Origin: an uncultured Eubacteriales bacterium
Lineage (GTDB): Bacteria > Bacillota > Clostridia > Oscillospirales > Acutalibacteraceae
Direction of reading: 5' to 3'
DNA length: 35,552 nt
NCBI GenBank assembly: GCA_900315815.1
Contig: ONAS01000015.1
Coordinates: 1 to 35,552, forward strand
A model generated the notes under the pieces. That model did no database searches, was not told the origin of the DNA, and saw only the letters and a program-made list of their open reading frames with translations. Position 1 is the stretch's first letter. Every line of letters starts with the position of its first letter. Positions 27,627-34,589 of the stretch are shown here, in pieces. Position numbers and translations under genes: made by a program.

Positions 27627-27806
27627 TTAATATGTCATTGCGAAGCTCTCAAAAGAGCCGCTGTCAAAGCCCGCAGCTGCTGGATGATCGACAACAGTGA
27701 CGTCGTGATCGCTTACACCATACGGGATCATGGCGGCGCGTATGAAGCACAGCGATATGCCGAGAAGATGGAAAAAATGGTTTTATCTATCAACGGGAGG
27801 AAATAA
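27627..27806 (+). pseudogene. C-terminal remnant of a SLOG/DUF1273-like protein
   Basis: The frame ending at TAA 27804-27806 reads KARSCWMIDNSDVVIAYTIR, then DHGGAYEAQRYAEKMEK. It matches the end of DUF1273/SLOG Rossmann proteins (typically 'YMVDxSDxVIAYxxxxxGGAxxTLxYA'). The first two thirds are missing and it abuts the PatB-like remnant. It ends three bases before the BlaI-like start and supplies that gene's ribosome site, GGGAGG, so the two were once one operon. Confidence 0.6.
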
Positions 27807-27808
27807 AG

Positions 27809-28207
27809 ATGCTGCCGGAAATGACGAAGAGCGAAAGAGAAGTCATGCGTTTGCTGTGGAACAGCAGCGAACCTTTGTCGTGTACAGAGATCATCAATGC
27901 CTCGCCCGATAAGCATTGGAAGGACAGTTATATCCATCACATCGTCAACGATCTTATCAAAAAAGGATATATCAAAATCGTCGCATTTGAACAGGTATCG
28001 CGCGTATATACGCGGAAGTTTGCTCCCACGATGGATTGGGGTACATTCGTACTTCATCAAGTATTCACTCCCGAGCAGCTCGCCGACCGGGACTATATGT
28101 TCGAGATATGGCGCAAGCTCATTATGGCGGTGGAGGATGTTCATATCATCAATGAAATAGAACGCATTATTAAGGATTATAAAAGAAGAATAGAACATAA
28201 TTTCTAA
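27809..28207 (+). CDS. BlaI/MecI/CopY-family transcriptional repressor
   Basis: The 132-residue product has the length and plan of the family. A winged helix occupies about residues 1-80 (MTKSEREVMRLLWNSSEPLS, EIINASPDKHWKDSYIHHIV, LIKKGYIKI, SRVYTRKF). A C-terminal helical dimerisation tail covers about 90-132. Family members bind palindromes with TACA/TGTA half sites and are usually inactivated by a partner such as the BlaR1 sensor protease; no such partner is visible here. The ribosome site GGGAGG lies nine bases upstream. A perfect palindrome with an ACATATGT core, inside a promoter, starts 11 bases after its stop. It is the only intact gene between 27361 and 28662. Confidence 0.85.
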   Translation: MLPEMTKSEREVMRLLWNSSEPLSCTEIINASPDKHWKDSYIHHIVNDLIKKGYIKIVAFEQVSRVYTRKFAPTMDWGTFVLHQVFTPEQLADRDYMFEIWRKLIMAVEDVHIINEIERIIKDYKRRIEHNF

Positions 28208-28208
28208 T

Positions 28209-28454
28209 TTATATCGACAAACATATGTTTGATATGCTATAATGTTCCGGCAAGTGAAAAGCGGTGAATTTTAGTATATCGATGTCGAGAAGGATCACGT
28301 CATAATGATTGTAGATGTTCTTTTCCAGCAACGACAGCGGCTTGTCTGTCGCGGTGATCGTCGCATTGATATGGTTTGCTTCGCACATCTGCGTGACCGT
28401 ATCCCGTAGATCGTCCAGATAAATCCTGTCGTCATCAACTAATACGATGTTCAT
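28209..28454 (-). pseudogene. Truncated response-regulator receiver domain
   Basis: The start MNIVLVDDDRIYLDDLRDTV has a good site (GAGGACGAGCT). The acidic pocket (DDD) and the phosphorylation strand DVILLDID are present, as in AgrA/LytTR-type regulators. Similarity stops right after DIDI, at about residue 61; the rest of the receiver and the whole DNA-binding domain are replaced by an unrelated 20-residue tail. It cannot work as a regulator. Confidence 0.7.
28214..28243 (+). promoter_or_regulatory. Promoter with embedded palindromic operator, no intact target gene
   Basis: TCGACA (28214-28219), 18 bases and TATAAT (28238-28243) form a promoter reading rightward. The 14-base perfect palindrome CAAACATATGTTTG (28218-28231) overlaps the -35 and spacer. 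Its core ACATATGT matches the BlaI/MecI operator core. Transcription would run antisense into a truncated response regulator, so the original target seems lost. Confidence 0.55.
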
Positions 28455-28520
28455 AGCTCGTCCTCTCTGTTCTGAGAATTGTTAGGGTGATTTCTGTACC
28501 AATTATACGGTGTGAGTCAA
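28435..28520 (-). pseudogene. Probable C-terminal tail of a sensor histidine kinase
   Basis: The frame GTEITLTILRTERTSYEHRI ends in TGA at 28435-28437, inside the response-regulator start. Overlap of a kinase tail with its regulator is normal for two-component operons, and GTEITLTIL resembles the last strand of a GHKL ATPase domain. The frame breaks into the TnpV remnant near 28520. Confidence 0.35.
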
Positions 28521-28657
28521 AGAATTCTGTGATGCTCTTTCAGATATCGCCTATGGCGTTGCCCCCAGATTCCAATCTCCCGATTGTCCTGCTCTGGTAA
28601 GGTCAGGTTTGGTAGATTGTAGTCGCCTTGTCTGGTGTAAGTAATCTTCGTGCTCAT
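28517..28657 (-). pseudogene. N-terminal remnant of a TnpV transposon protein
   Basis: ATG at 28657 follows AAAGGAGGCATTACC. The product MSTKITYTRQGDYNLPNLTL, then EIGIWGQRHRRYLKEHHRIL, matches the start of TnpV proteins (GDYxxPNLTLP...IGIWGQRHxRYLKEH). These are cargo genes of conjugative elements in Clostridia. It stops at 46 residues, less than half the usual length. It marks the edge of a decayed mobile element. Confidence 0.7.
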
Positions 28658-28662
28658 GGTAA

Positions 28663-29634
28663 TGCCTCCTTTACGCGCACTTTCTTGATTTTGGATTTCT
28701 CGAAGTACGAAAAGCAAAGAAAAGCCTGTTCCTGCAATATAAGGCGATTATTGGCGACAGTGCAGAGCGGAAGTGGTATCAGCCGACTACAGCAAAGCGG
28801 ATAGAAGAGTTTATCAACAAAACGGAGTGGAGCACAGTCAGCTCGAATCTCGAAAAGCTTCCGTTTTACGCCTATGCATTGGGAGAATCTACTGTGATTC
28901 ACAAAGCACAGCCCGCGCCGGATAAAGATTTGTTCTCCTTTGCACAGAGAAAGGGTTGGGAGAATAATCTTGATCCGCACATCCTTGAAAGGACAAGGTC
29001 GATCACAACAGCATACCGCGAGGCGCTGAGTCGCCTGCGGTATAACCGTCACATTCCGAAAGAAAGGAAACGACAAAGCGATATCGAGCGAATCTTGTTC
29101 GCACGCGGACTGGAAAACCGCTTTTCAGTTGATGAACTGTACCATGCCTTTGACAATATGCTCGCGCAGGATATTCATCAGGCGCGGATCATGCTTTCAG
29201 AAAAGAACTGGCACCTGACGCCGCCGTCGGAGAGACTTACCACAACTTACACTATCATACGGGGCGCTATCGATCTGCAATACCGTGAGCTGTTCTGTGA
29301 TTTCCGTTACGGAGGATATCGTATTCTCGGCGATATCATCTGCGACCTCGACGATATGTACCGCGCACAAGGTATATCAAAGAGCCTGATTCGCAAAGAT
29401 GACAGCGAAGATCTGAAAAGCTTACTAAATGGCATAAAGGGTAAAGACGATTATAAACAGCAGGTCATCAAGAATTGTCAGAAGCTATTGAAGCCGAACA
29501 TAAAAGGAAAAGAAAGCTATGATTGGAACGAAGTACTGAAATGTGCGGTCGCTCTCGGTGAGCGGCAGTTTGCGCTTGAGGTCATGCCGATGACGGTGTT
29601 GGAGAATTGCAGGAGGATAAGCCATGACAAATGA
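28663..29634 (+). CDS. Unknown protein, 5' end lost
   Basis: The frame is open from 28663 but has no ATG or GTG near its start; the first usable codon is TTG at 28879 (251 residues), without a ribosome site. Coding character clearly continues upstream of it (KKSLFLQYKAIIGDSAERKW). The 5' end meets the TnpV remnant at about 28660-28715, which suggests a recombination cut. The product is helical and charged, with no signal peptide or membrane segment; noticeable stretches are RTRSITTAYREALSRLRYNR and RELFCDFRYGGYRILGDIIC. I recognise no family. It overlaps the next gene by 11 bases, so the two form one unit. Confidence 0.55.
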   Translation, partial: CLLYAHFLDFGFLEVRKAKKSLFLQYKAIIGDSAERKWYQPTTAKRIEEFINKTEWSTVSSNLEKLPFYAYALGESTVIHKAQPAPDKDLFSFAQRKGWENNLDPHILERTRSITTAYREALSRLRYNRHIPKERKRQSDIERILFARGLENRFSVDELYHAFDNMLAQDIHQARIMLSEKNWHLTPPSERLTTTYTIIRGAIDLQYRELFCDFRYGGYRILGDIICDLDDMYRAQGISKSLIRKDDSEDLKSLLNGIKGKDDYKQQVIKNCQKLLKPNIKGKESYDWNEVLKCAVALGERQFALEVMPMTVLENCRRISHDK

Positions 29635-30472
29635 ATGGGCTGAGTTCAAAGTATATACCGAACAGCCGGTTTATACAGCGGCTCGCAAAACCGACACGTC
29701 ATATCTCGGTCGGTTTACCTTCGATATGATATCCGACTTTACGGGTTTCGGGCGAATCCTGACGATAGTTGCACGGGGATATTTGTTTCATGATAAAGAC
29801 GGGGCACTGTTCAAAGGCGATCCGTATGACAGAATCGAATATGTACGCAAAGCGCTGTGTGCATGGTGCAGTGTACCGGATAGAAAGAAAAGCTCCGAAC
29901 CGCCGGTGGACTTTCGAGAGCTGTCCGCCGACTTTCCGGAGCTGGTAGATGAGGACGGTAAGGGTTGGTTTTACCGCCATATAAAAAGTGTGATTCGGTT
30001 TGTAAAAGATCATCCCGATTTGGTGAGTAAATCCGCACAGAAAAAGTGCGAGGGCATCGCAAAAGGTTTTACGGCACAATGGAAGAAGAGAGTACGTCAA
30101 CTCCAAGTGCCGATCTTTGCGCTTAACACAAAGGGCGCGTGGACGCTGCGCTTTGACGACATCCTCGCCGATGTGCTCGAAGCAGGCTCATTGAGAATGG
30201 AAGAATACTTACTCTCCGAAACAGTAATGGAACACTTGGAGCAATCCGACACCAACGGCGTACCGAAAGAGATCATCGCTGAGTTGTTCCGCTACTACTA
30301 TACCAATAAGCAGGAAGACACCGATTGGATCGTCCTGCCCGTCACCAGCTTCGACGCCTATTACGGCAACAATACCGTCAGCAAAAAGTGGTTGGCGAAG
30401 ATTCCGAACACACTCATCGTGAGAGAAAACAATCATGGGATTTGCAGGTATAAGGTCATTCTGACGAACTAA
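29624..30472 (+). CDS. Unknown 282-residue protein, coupled to the upstream gene
   Basis: ATG at 29624 lies inside the end of the upstream frame and is preceded by AGGAGGATAAGCC, so the two are translated together. The product is soluble, with blocks such as TSYLGRFTFDMISDFTGFGR, SKSAQKKCEGIAKGFTAQWK and WIVLPVTSFDAYYGNNTVSK. I do not recognise a family, motif or fold. The neighbourhood (TnpV remnant on one side, MNT/HEPN pair on the other) resembles an accessory or defence-type island, but no function follows from that. A strong hairpin follows its stop. Confidence 0.7.
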   Translation: MTNEWAEFKVYTEQPVYTAARKTDTSYLGRFTFDMISDFTGFGRILTIVARGYLFHDKDGALFKGDPYDRIEYVRKALCAWCSVPDRKKSSEPPVDFRELSADFPELVDEDGKGWFYRHIKSVIRFVKDHPDLVSKSAQKKCEGIAKGFTAQWKKRVRQLQVPIFALNTKGAWTLRFDDILADVLEAGSLRMEEYLLSETVMEHLEQSDTNGVPKEIIAELFRYYYTNKQEDTDWIVLPVTSFDAYYGNNTVSKKWLAKIPNTLIVRENNHGICRYKVILTN

Positions 30473-30474
30473 AA

Positions 30475-30508
30475 AACGCCGCAGAAACGATACTGTTTCT
30501 GCGGCGTT
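30475..30508. terminator. 14-bp hairpin terminator between convergent genes
   Basis: AACGCCGCAGAAAC and GTTTCTGCGGCGTT enclose a 6-base loop. On the minus strand the stem runs into TTTTTTAG, ending the HEPN/MNT unit; on the plus strand it follows the stop at 30472. The outer AACGCCGC arm is shared with the terminator at 20042. Confidence 0.8.
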
Positions 30509-30523
30509 ACAAATATGCATCAG

Positions 30524-30943
30524 TTATTCTTGCTCGTTCTTTTCGGCAAGTATCGGCTCCAGATACTCCTTGACCGAGGTTATCAGCTTCTCTGCTTTGG
30601 GGAGCATTTCTTCCAGATCCTCTTTTTCGATCGGGATGTAATCGTCATAGTCGCTGTCGTGGCGCATGAGAGATACCGAAGCGATGATGCCGGACGCTTC
30701 TCTGTCAAAGATACCGGTTTTCACATACAACCTGCGGAACTCCGAGATGATACCGCTGTGGTGCTTACGGTCGATTCCATCAAGCGCTAATACCGCGCGC
30801 ATGGCGTGAAACACGGCAAAATACAATCTGCTTGCTGCGCTTCTGTATCTTTCTTGATTATACAGCGCGACCGCGTCCTCGTAGAACTCTATTGCACGCT
30901 CCAACCTGATTTTGGAGATCGCTTTCCATTCATCAGCTTGCAT
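30524..30943 (-). CDS. HEPN-domain protein, partner of an MNT nucleotidyltransferase
   Basis: The 139-residue helical protein fits the HEPN family (PF05168 type): RLERAIEFYEDAVALYNQER, SAASRLYFAVFHAMRAVLAL, RHDSDYDDYIPI, DLEEMLPKAEKLI. In HEPN/MNT modules the HEPN protein is often an RNase toxin with an R-x4-6-H motif. I do not see that motif here; the conserved position reads RHDSDY. This subgroup may not be a canonical RNase. The gene overlaps the MNT gene by 11 bases, giving a two-gene operon that ends in the hairpin at 30475. Confidence 0.85.
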   Translation of the reverse strand: MQADEWKAISKIRLERAIEFYEDAVALYNQERYRSAASRLYFAVFHAMRAVLALDGIDRKHHSGIISEFRRLYVKTGIFDREASGIIASVSLMRHDSDYDDYIPIEKEDLEEMLPKAEKLITSVKEYLEPILAEKNEQE

Positions 30944-31271
30944 ACTTGATCCCCTCTCTCACGACGTTCTGATAGAACGGCAGCACCGTGTTATATCTCT
31001 CAAACTGCTCAGCGGGCTTGACGCTGATCGATACGGTGATATCATGCTTTAAGCTGAGATCACTGGATAAGCGTGCAATATCCATGCGGTGCTTTGAGAT
31101 AATTGACTGAGGTTGTTCGACCGTCAAAAGGATATCGACGTCGGATTCCTCGTGATAATCGCCCCTCGCATAGGAACCGTAGAGATAGGCTTCTTTGATA
31201 CTTCCGAAGATGGCTTCACAGCCCTCATATACTTCACGCAATATGACGACGGCTTCATTCTGTGTACACAT
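30933..31271 (-). CDS. MNT-type minimal nucleotidyltransferase (antitoxin-like)
   Basis: The 112-residue protein has the nucleotidyltransferase signature GSYARGDYHEESDVDIL (GS...DxD), which binds NTP and metal. Its length suits MntA-like minimal nucleotidyltransferases, which can AMPylate and silence their HEPN partner. It is the first gene of a two-gene unit with the HEPN gene. It starts at the ATG after AAAGGAGGTAGCCTT. Whether the pair acts as a type VII-like toxin-antitoxin system is inference. Confidence 0.85.
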   Translation of the reverse strand: MCTQNEAVVILREVYEGCEAIFGSIKEAYLYGSYARGDYHEESDVDILLTVEQPQSIISKHRMDIARLSSDLSLKHDITVSISVKPAEQFERYNTVLPFYQNVVREGIKYAS

Positions 31272-31301
31272 AAGGCTACCTCCTTTATTATTTCTGATTC
31301 T

Positions 31302-31329
31302 ATTATAACCGATTTTAAGAGATAGTCAA
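31302..31329 (-). promoter_or_regulatory. Promoter of the MNT/HEPN operon
   Basis: On the minus strand, TTGACT (31324-31329), 16 bases and TATAAT (31302-31307) predict a start near 31295, about 25 bases before the MNT start codon. Confidence 0.7.
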
Positions 31330-31361
31330 CAGGTAAGCAAATAGGAATTTAAAACGCACGA

Positions 31362-31386
31362 AAGGCGGAGTGGTCAGCTCCGCCTT
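31362..31386 (-). terminator. Hairpin ending the pdxST/dockerin transcript
   Basis: AAGGCGGAG and CTCCGCCTT enclose a 7-base loop. On the minus strand it follows the dockerin fragment and is followed by CGTGCGTTTTAAATT, a weak T run. Confidence 0.55.
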
Positions 31387-31416
31387 CGATGTTATTGTCT
31401 GCAAATAATTCAATTG

Positions 31417-31731
31417 TCAATCTAATCCGGCAAGATTGCGCTGGATTCTTGTTGCGTCAAGAATGGTTACTTCTCCGTCTTGGTCTGCATCAGCGTATTT
31501 CATCTCTCTGTCGTTTTCATCACACAACCAGTAGACCTCTCCGATTTCTTCATCGCTTATCAATTTCGCTCTGTAACGTTGGATGAGAGTTGCATCAACA
31601 ATTGTAAGTTCACCATCGTTATCAGCATCGCCGATAGGCTTGCCGATCTTCAGATCCCACAACACATCATAGGCCACACTTTCGAATATGTCAACTAATC
31701 TATATTCCGGTTTAATTACTCTCCACTGCAC
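31417..31731 (-). CDS. Short dockerin-bearing ORF, probably a remnant
   Basis: The 104-residue frame starts with a GTG that overlaps the end of pdxST by 16 bases and has no ribosome site. Two dockerin repeats are clear: [20 protein letters not shown] and [20 protein letters not shown]. About 35 residues precede them ([20 protein letters not shown]). There is no signal peptide, which a dockerin protein needs to reach the surface. The frame is open for about ten further codons into pdxST, up to a TGA. I think it is the C-terminus of a lost secreted protein joined to pdxST by deletion; a real small cytoplasmic dockerin protein is less likely. Confidence 0.5.
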   Translation of the reverse strand: MQWRVIKPEYRLVDIFESVAYDVLWDLKIGKPIGDADNDGELTIVDATLIQRYRAKLISDEEIGEVYWLCDENDREMKYADADQDGEVTILDATRIQRNLAGLD

Positions 31732-33098
31732 ATATTCGTAAAGTATCGGTGTACGGTGAGATCCTCATTCAATTCGGGATGAAAAGCTGTTACCAGCTGA
31801 TTGTCCTGCCTTGCAGCGACGATTTTGCTATTAACAGTTGCAAGGATCTCTACACTGTCCGATACATCTTTGATATACGGTGCGCGGATGAAAGTCATCG
31901 GTACCTTGTCGATGGAGCCAAAGCTCTCTTCTGTGTAAAAGCTGCCGAGCTGTCTGCCGTAGGCGTTGCGAACGGCGGTGATATCCATGGTGGCAAGGTA
32001 GGAGCGTTCGTCGTTTTCAATCCGCTTAGAAAGCAGTAATAACCCGGCACAGGTACCGAACACGGGCAAGCCATCTGAGATCAGCTGTCTGATCGGTTCC
32101 AGCAGGTCTAATTCCTTTAACAGCTTTCCCTGAACGGTGCTCTCCCCGCCCGGAATGATCAGTCCGTCAAAGGAACGCATCAGATCATTTTTCTTTCGGA
32201 TCTCAAATGACGCCACGCCAAGTTTTGAGAGCATTTCTTCGTGTTCAAACTCGATTTCCTTCTCGTTGATGCCGACCATTGCTTCTCCCAAGTCCTCCGA
32301 TAACTCCGCGAGGAGCTTCGCGTCGGTGAAGTTGGTGACTGCCTTGACGATCGCGGCGGCGCGTTTTTCAGGATTGCCGGATTTGAAGATACCCGAGCCG
32401 ACAAAGACGCCCTCTGCACCGAGCTGCATCATCAGCGCCGCGTCAGCTGGAGTTGCAACGCCCCCCGCGGCAAAGTTGACGACAGGCAGCTTTTTGTTTT
32501 CGTGTACATACTGCACGAGGCCATACGGCACCTGAAGCCCCTTTGCGATGTCGAACAGCTCGTCCTCAGCGGATGAACTAATCCTGCGGATCTCTGCCTG
32601 CATCAATCTCATATGCCGCACCGCTTGAACGACGTCGCCTGTACCCGGCTCACCCTTGGTGCGGATCATGGCGGCTCCCTCGTTGATCCTGCGCAGCGCT
32701 TCTCCTAAGTCCTTTGCGCCGCATACAAACGGCACCTTGAACTTTGTCTTGTCGATGTGGTATTTATCATCCGCGGGGGAGAGCACCTCGCTCTCGTCGA
32801 TGTAGTCGATCTCGATAGCCTCTAATATTTGTGCCTCGGCAAAGTGACCGATACGACATTTCGCCATCACGGGGATCGACACTGCGTCCTGTATGCCTTT
32901 GATCATTTTCGGGTCGCTCATGCGCGATACGCCGCCTGCCGCGCGAATATCGGCAGGGATGCGCTCGAGCGCCATCACGGCACAGGCTCCTGCCGCCTCG
33001 GCGATTCTCGCCTGTTCGGGAGTGGTGACGTCCATGATGACGCCGCCCTTGAGCATTTGGGCAAGGTTTTTGTTCAGTTCATAACGGTTTTCTGACAC
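31716..33098 (-). CDS. pdxS-pdxT: Fused pyridoxal 5'-phosphate synthase, PdxS-PdxT, with shortened junction
   Basis: The 460-residue protein starts with GTG after AAGGAGGAAATAACC. Residues 1-280 are PdxS, which builds PLP from ribose 5-phosphate, glyceraldehyde 3-phosphate and ammonia. Asp23, Lys80 (VMAKCRIGH) and Lys148 (RTKGEPGTG) match the known catalytic residues. Residues about 285-460 are PdxT, the glutaminase that feeds ammonia: PGGEST at 316-321, nucleophile Cys350 in FGTCAG, His440 and Glu442 in FHPE. The two are normally separate, about 290 and 190 residues. Here the PdxS tail and the first PdxT strand (usual GVLxLQG) are missing: [11 protein letters not shown] runs straight into [10 protein letters not shown]. 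Divergent pdxR is the likely regulator. Confidence 0.9.
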   Translation of the reverse strand: MSENRYELNKNLAQMLKGGVIMDVTTPEQARIAEAAGACAVMALERIPADIRAAGGVSRMSDPKMIKGIQDAVSIPVMAKCRIGHFAEAQILEAIEIDYIDESEVLSPADDKYHIDKTKFKVPFVCGAKDLGEALRRINEGAAMIRTKGEPGTGDVVQAVRHMRLMQAEIRRISSSAEDELFDIAKGLQVPYGLVQYVHENKKLPVVNFAAGGVATPADAALMMQLGAEGVFVGSGIFKSGNPEKRAAAIVKAVTNFTDAKLLAELSEDLGEAMVGINEKEIEFEHEEMLSKLGVASFEIRKKNDLMRSFDGLIIPGGESTVQGKLLKELDLLEPIRQLISDGLPVFGTCAGLLLLSKRIENDERSYLATMDITAVRNAYGRQLGSFYTEESFGSIDKVPMTFIRAPYIKDVSDSVEILATVNSKIVAARQDNQLVTAFHPELNEDLTVHRYFTNMCSGE

Positions 33099-33190
33099 GG
33101 TTATTTCCTCCTTGATATTTGAATGAGGACAGTATATAATGGATTTGATAATATAAAAATAATCAAAATAGGAGAAAATAATATAACCAG
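33099..33190. promoter_or_regulatory. Divergent pdxST/pdxR control region
   Basis: This AT-rich gap holds both promoters. An imperfect palindrome at 33144-33167 (TTTGATAAT ... ATAATCAAA) is the best candidate for a PdxR site. TATATAAT at 33132-33139 is a possible -10 for one direction. Exact boxes cannot be assigned with confidence. Confidence 0.45.
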
Positions 33191-34297
33191 ATGAAGTATA
33201 CAGTAAATGTAAATCAGCATATTCCGGCTTATCTGCAGCTATATCAGCAGTTGAGGGAGGACATCGTCAGCGGTGCATTTTCCTACGGCTCCAAGCTGCC
33301 GTCAAAAAGAATTCTTGCCGAAGAAACAGGCGTCAGTGTAATTACCATAGAACACGCCTACGCGCTGTTATGTGATGAGGGCTACATCGAGTCGAGAGAG
33401 CGCAGCGGGTATTTTGTGATCTTCCGCGGTGAGGACGGCTTTGCTGTACCATCACAGGCTATCAGCAAACCACCCGTAACACATCAAAACAGCTCGGTAT
33501 CTTATCCGTTTCCTTATTCCGTACTCGCTAAGACCATGCGCGCTGTCATCACGGATATGCCGGACGCTATCCTGCAGAAATCGCCTAATAAAGGATGTGA
33601 AGAACTGCGGCATGCGATCGCGCAGTATCTTGCGCGAAGCCGAGGGATCGTCGCCGAGCCGTCGCATATCGTCATTGGCTCCGGTTCGGAATATCTGTAC
33701 AGCCTGATCGTAGAATTACTTGGATACGAAAAAACCTACGGGATTGAATCCCCGTCCTATAAAAAGATCGAGCAGGTGTACCGCGCCTGTGATGTGTCCG
33801 TTGAGAAACTGCGTCTGGGTGAGGACGGGATCGACAGCGCCGCGCTGTGGCACAGTAAGGCCGATATCCTACATATCTCGCCGTATCGAAGCTACCCCAG
33901 CGGCGTCTCAGCCAGCGCGTCGAAGCGTTTTGAATATCTGAAATGGGCGGCAAAGGGACAGCGGTATATCGTGGAGGATGACTTTGAATCGGAATTCTCG
34001 GTATCCAAAAAGCCGGAGGAATCTTTGTTTTCTCACACAACTGACGAAAATGTGATCTATATGAACACCTTTTCCAAAACGATCTCACCTGCACTGCGTG
34101 TCGGGTATATGATACTGCCGGAGCACCTTGTTACGGTTTTTGAAGATCGGCTCGGTTTTTATTCCTGCACGGTGCCGACGTTCATTCAACTGGTTCTGGC
34201 AAGACTGATCGAAAACGGGGATTTTGAACGGCAAATCAATCGCGTCAGACGACAAAAGCGAAAAGAAATCGTGTCAAATGGTCATTCACACGAATAA
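33191..34297 (+). CDS. pdxR: PdxR-like MocR-family regulator, C-terminally short
   Basis: Residues 1-75 are a GntR winged helix ([54 protein letters not shown]). The rest is a class I aminotransferase-like domain with the PLP-lysine motif [15 protein letters not shown]. PdxR proteins sense PLP and control pdxST, and this gene is divergent from pdxST as is typical. Length is 368 residues against roughly 460-480 for the family: the protein stops after [20 protein letters not shown] with a short unrelated tail, so the C-terminal small subdomain is missing. No continuation is visible in other frames downstream. The start is ATG at 33191; GGAG lies 16 bases upstream, rather far. Confidence 0.85.
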   Translation: MKYTVNVNQHIPAYLQLYQQLREDIVSGAFSYGSKLPSKRILAEETGVSVITIEHAYALLCDEGYIESRERSGYFVIFRGEDGFAVPSQAISKPPVTHQNSSVSYPFPYSVLAKTMRAVITDMPDAILQKSPNKGCEELRHAIAQYLARSRGIVAEPSHIVIGSGSEYLYSLIVELLGYEKTYGIESPSYKKIEQVYRACDVSVEKLRLGEDGIDSAALWHSKADILHISPYRSYPSGVSASASKRFEYLKWAAKGQRYIVEDDFESEFSVSKKPEESLFSHTTDENVIYMNTFSKTISPALRVGYMILPEHLVTVFEDRLGFYSCTVPTFIQLVLARLIENGDFERQINRVRRQKRKEIVSNGHSHE

Positions 34298-34352
34298 ACT
34301 GTACCATGCAGAAAAAATAATTGGATAGATTGCTTAATTTGCAATTAACCTA

Positions 34353-34382
34353 TTGACAAAGTAGGTAAGTAGGGTTTATAAT
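34353..34382 (+). promoter_or_regulatory. Strong sigma-A promoter of the permease operon
   Basis: Consensus TTGACA (34353-34358), 18 bases and consensus TATAAT (34377-34382) predict a start near 34390, giving a leader of about 200 bases before the first permease gene. Confidence 0.8.
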
Positions 34383-34415
34383 GCGCTTGCACTCATTCGA
34401 AAGGAGATAACGACT

Positions 34416-34505
34416 ATGACAGCATCAAAAAACACCTGTATGATGATGTGTATGTGCGGCAGCTGCGGTCGTGCTTTGGTTCGTTATGCTCTCAAATCGT
34501 GTTGA
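34416..34505 (+). CDS. Cys/Met-rich 29-residue leader peptide
   Basis: ATG at 34416 follows the strong site AAAGGAGATAACGACT. The peptide begins MTASKNTCMMMCMCGSCG and ends YALKSC. Five of 29 residues are Cys (8, 12, 14, 17, 29) and five are Met, clustered at positions 8-17. It lies between a strong promoter and a terminator in front of amino-acid permease genes, the layout of attenuation leader peptides. Ribosome stalling at Cys codons when charged tRNA-Cys is low would expose bases 34486-34493 for antitermination. A free-standing metal-binding peptide is the alternative. Confidence 0.7.
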   Translation: MTASKNTCMMMCMCGSCGRALVRYALKSC

Positions 34506-34551
34506 TTGATCAGATGCGAGGGGGGAGCGTAATGCTTCCCTTACTTTTTTT
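34486..34551 (+). promoter_or_regulatory. Candidate attenuator: terminator and competing antiterminator pairing
   Basis: Terminator: GGGGGAGC (34521-34528) pairs with GCTTCCCT (34534-34541), loop GTAAT, followed by a T7 run ending at 34551. Antiterminator: ATGCTCTC (34486-34493), in the last codons of the leader ORF, can pair with GGGAGCGT (34523-34530), eight pairs of which two are G-U, and would remove the terminator's left arm. A ribosome stalled on the Cys codons leaves that segment free; one that reaches the stop covers it. Confidence 0.6.
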
Positions 34552-34589
34552 GCCCAAACGGATAACGGGCTCAGGAAAGAAGGGTTGTT

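Noticed and set aside
27332-27700. 122-residue plus-strand ORF
   Set aside because: It runs antisense through the promoter of the giant gene and the PatB-like remnant and has no domain of its own.
28654-29076. 140-residue minus-strand ORF
   Set aside because: It is antisense to the unknown gene at 28663-29634, whose coding signal and overlap with the next gene are stronger.
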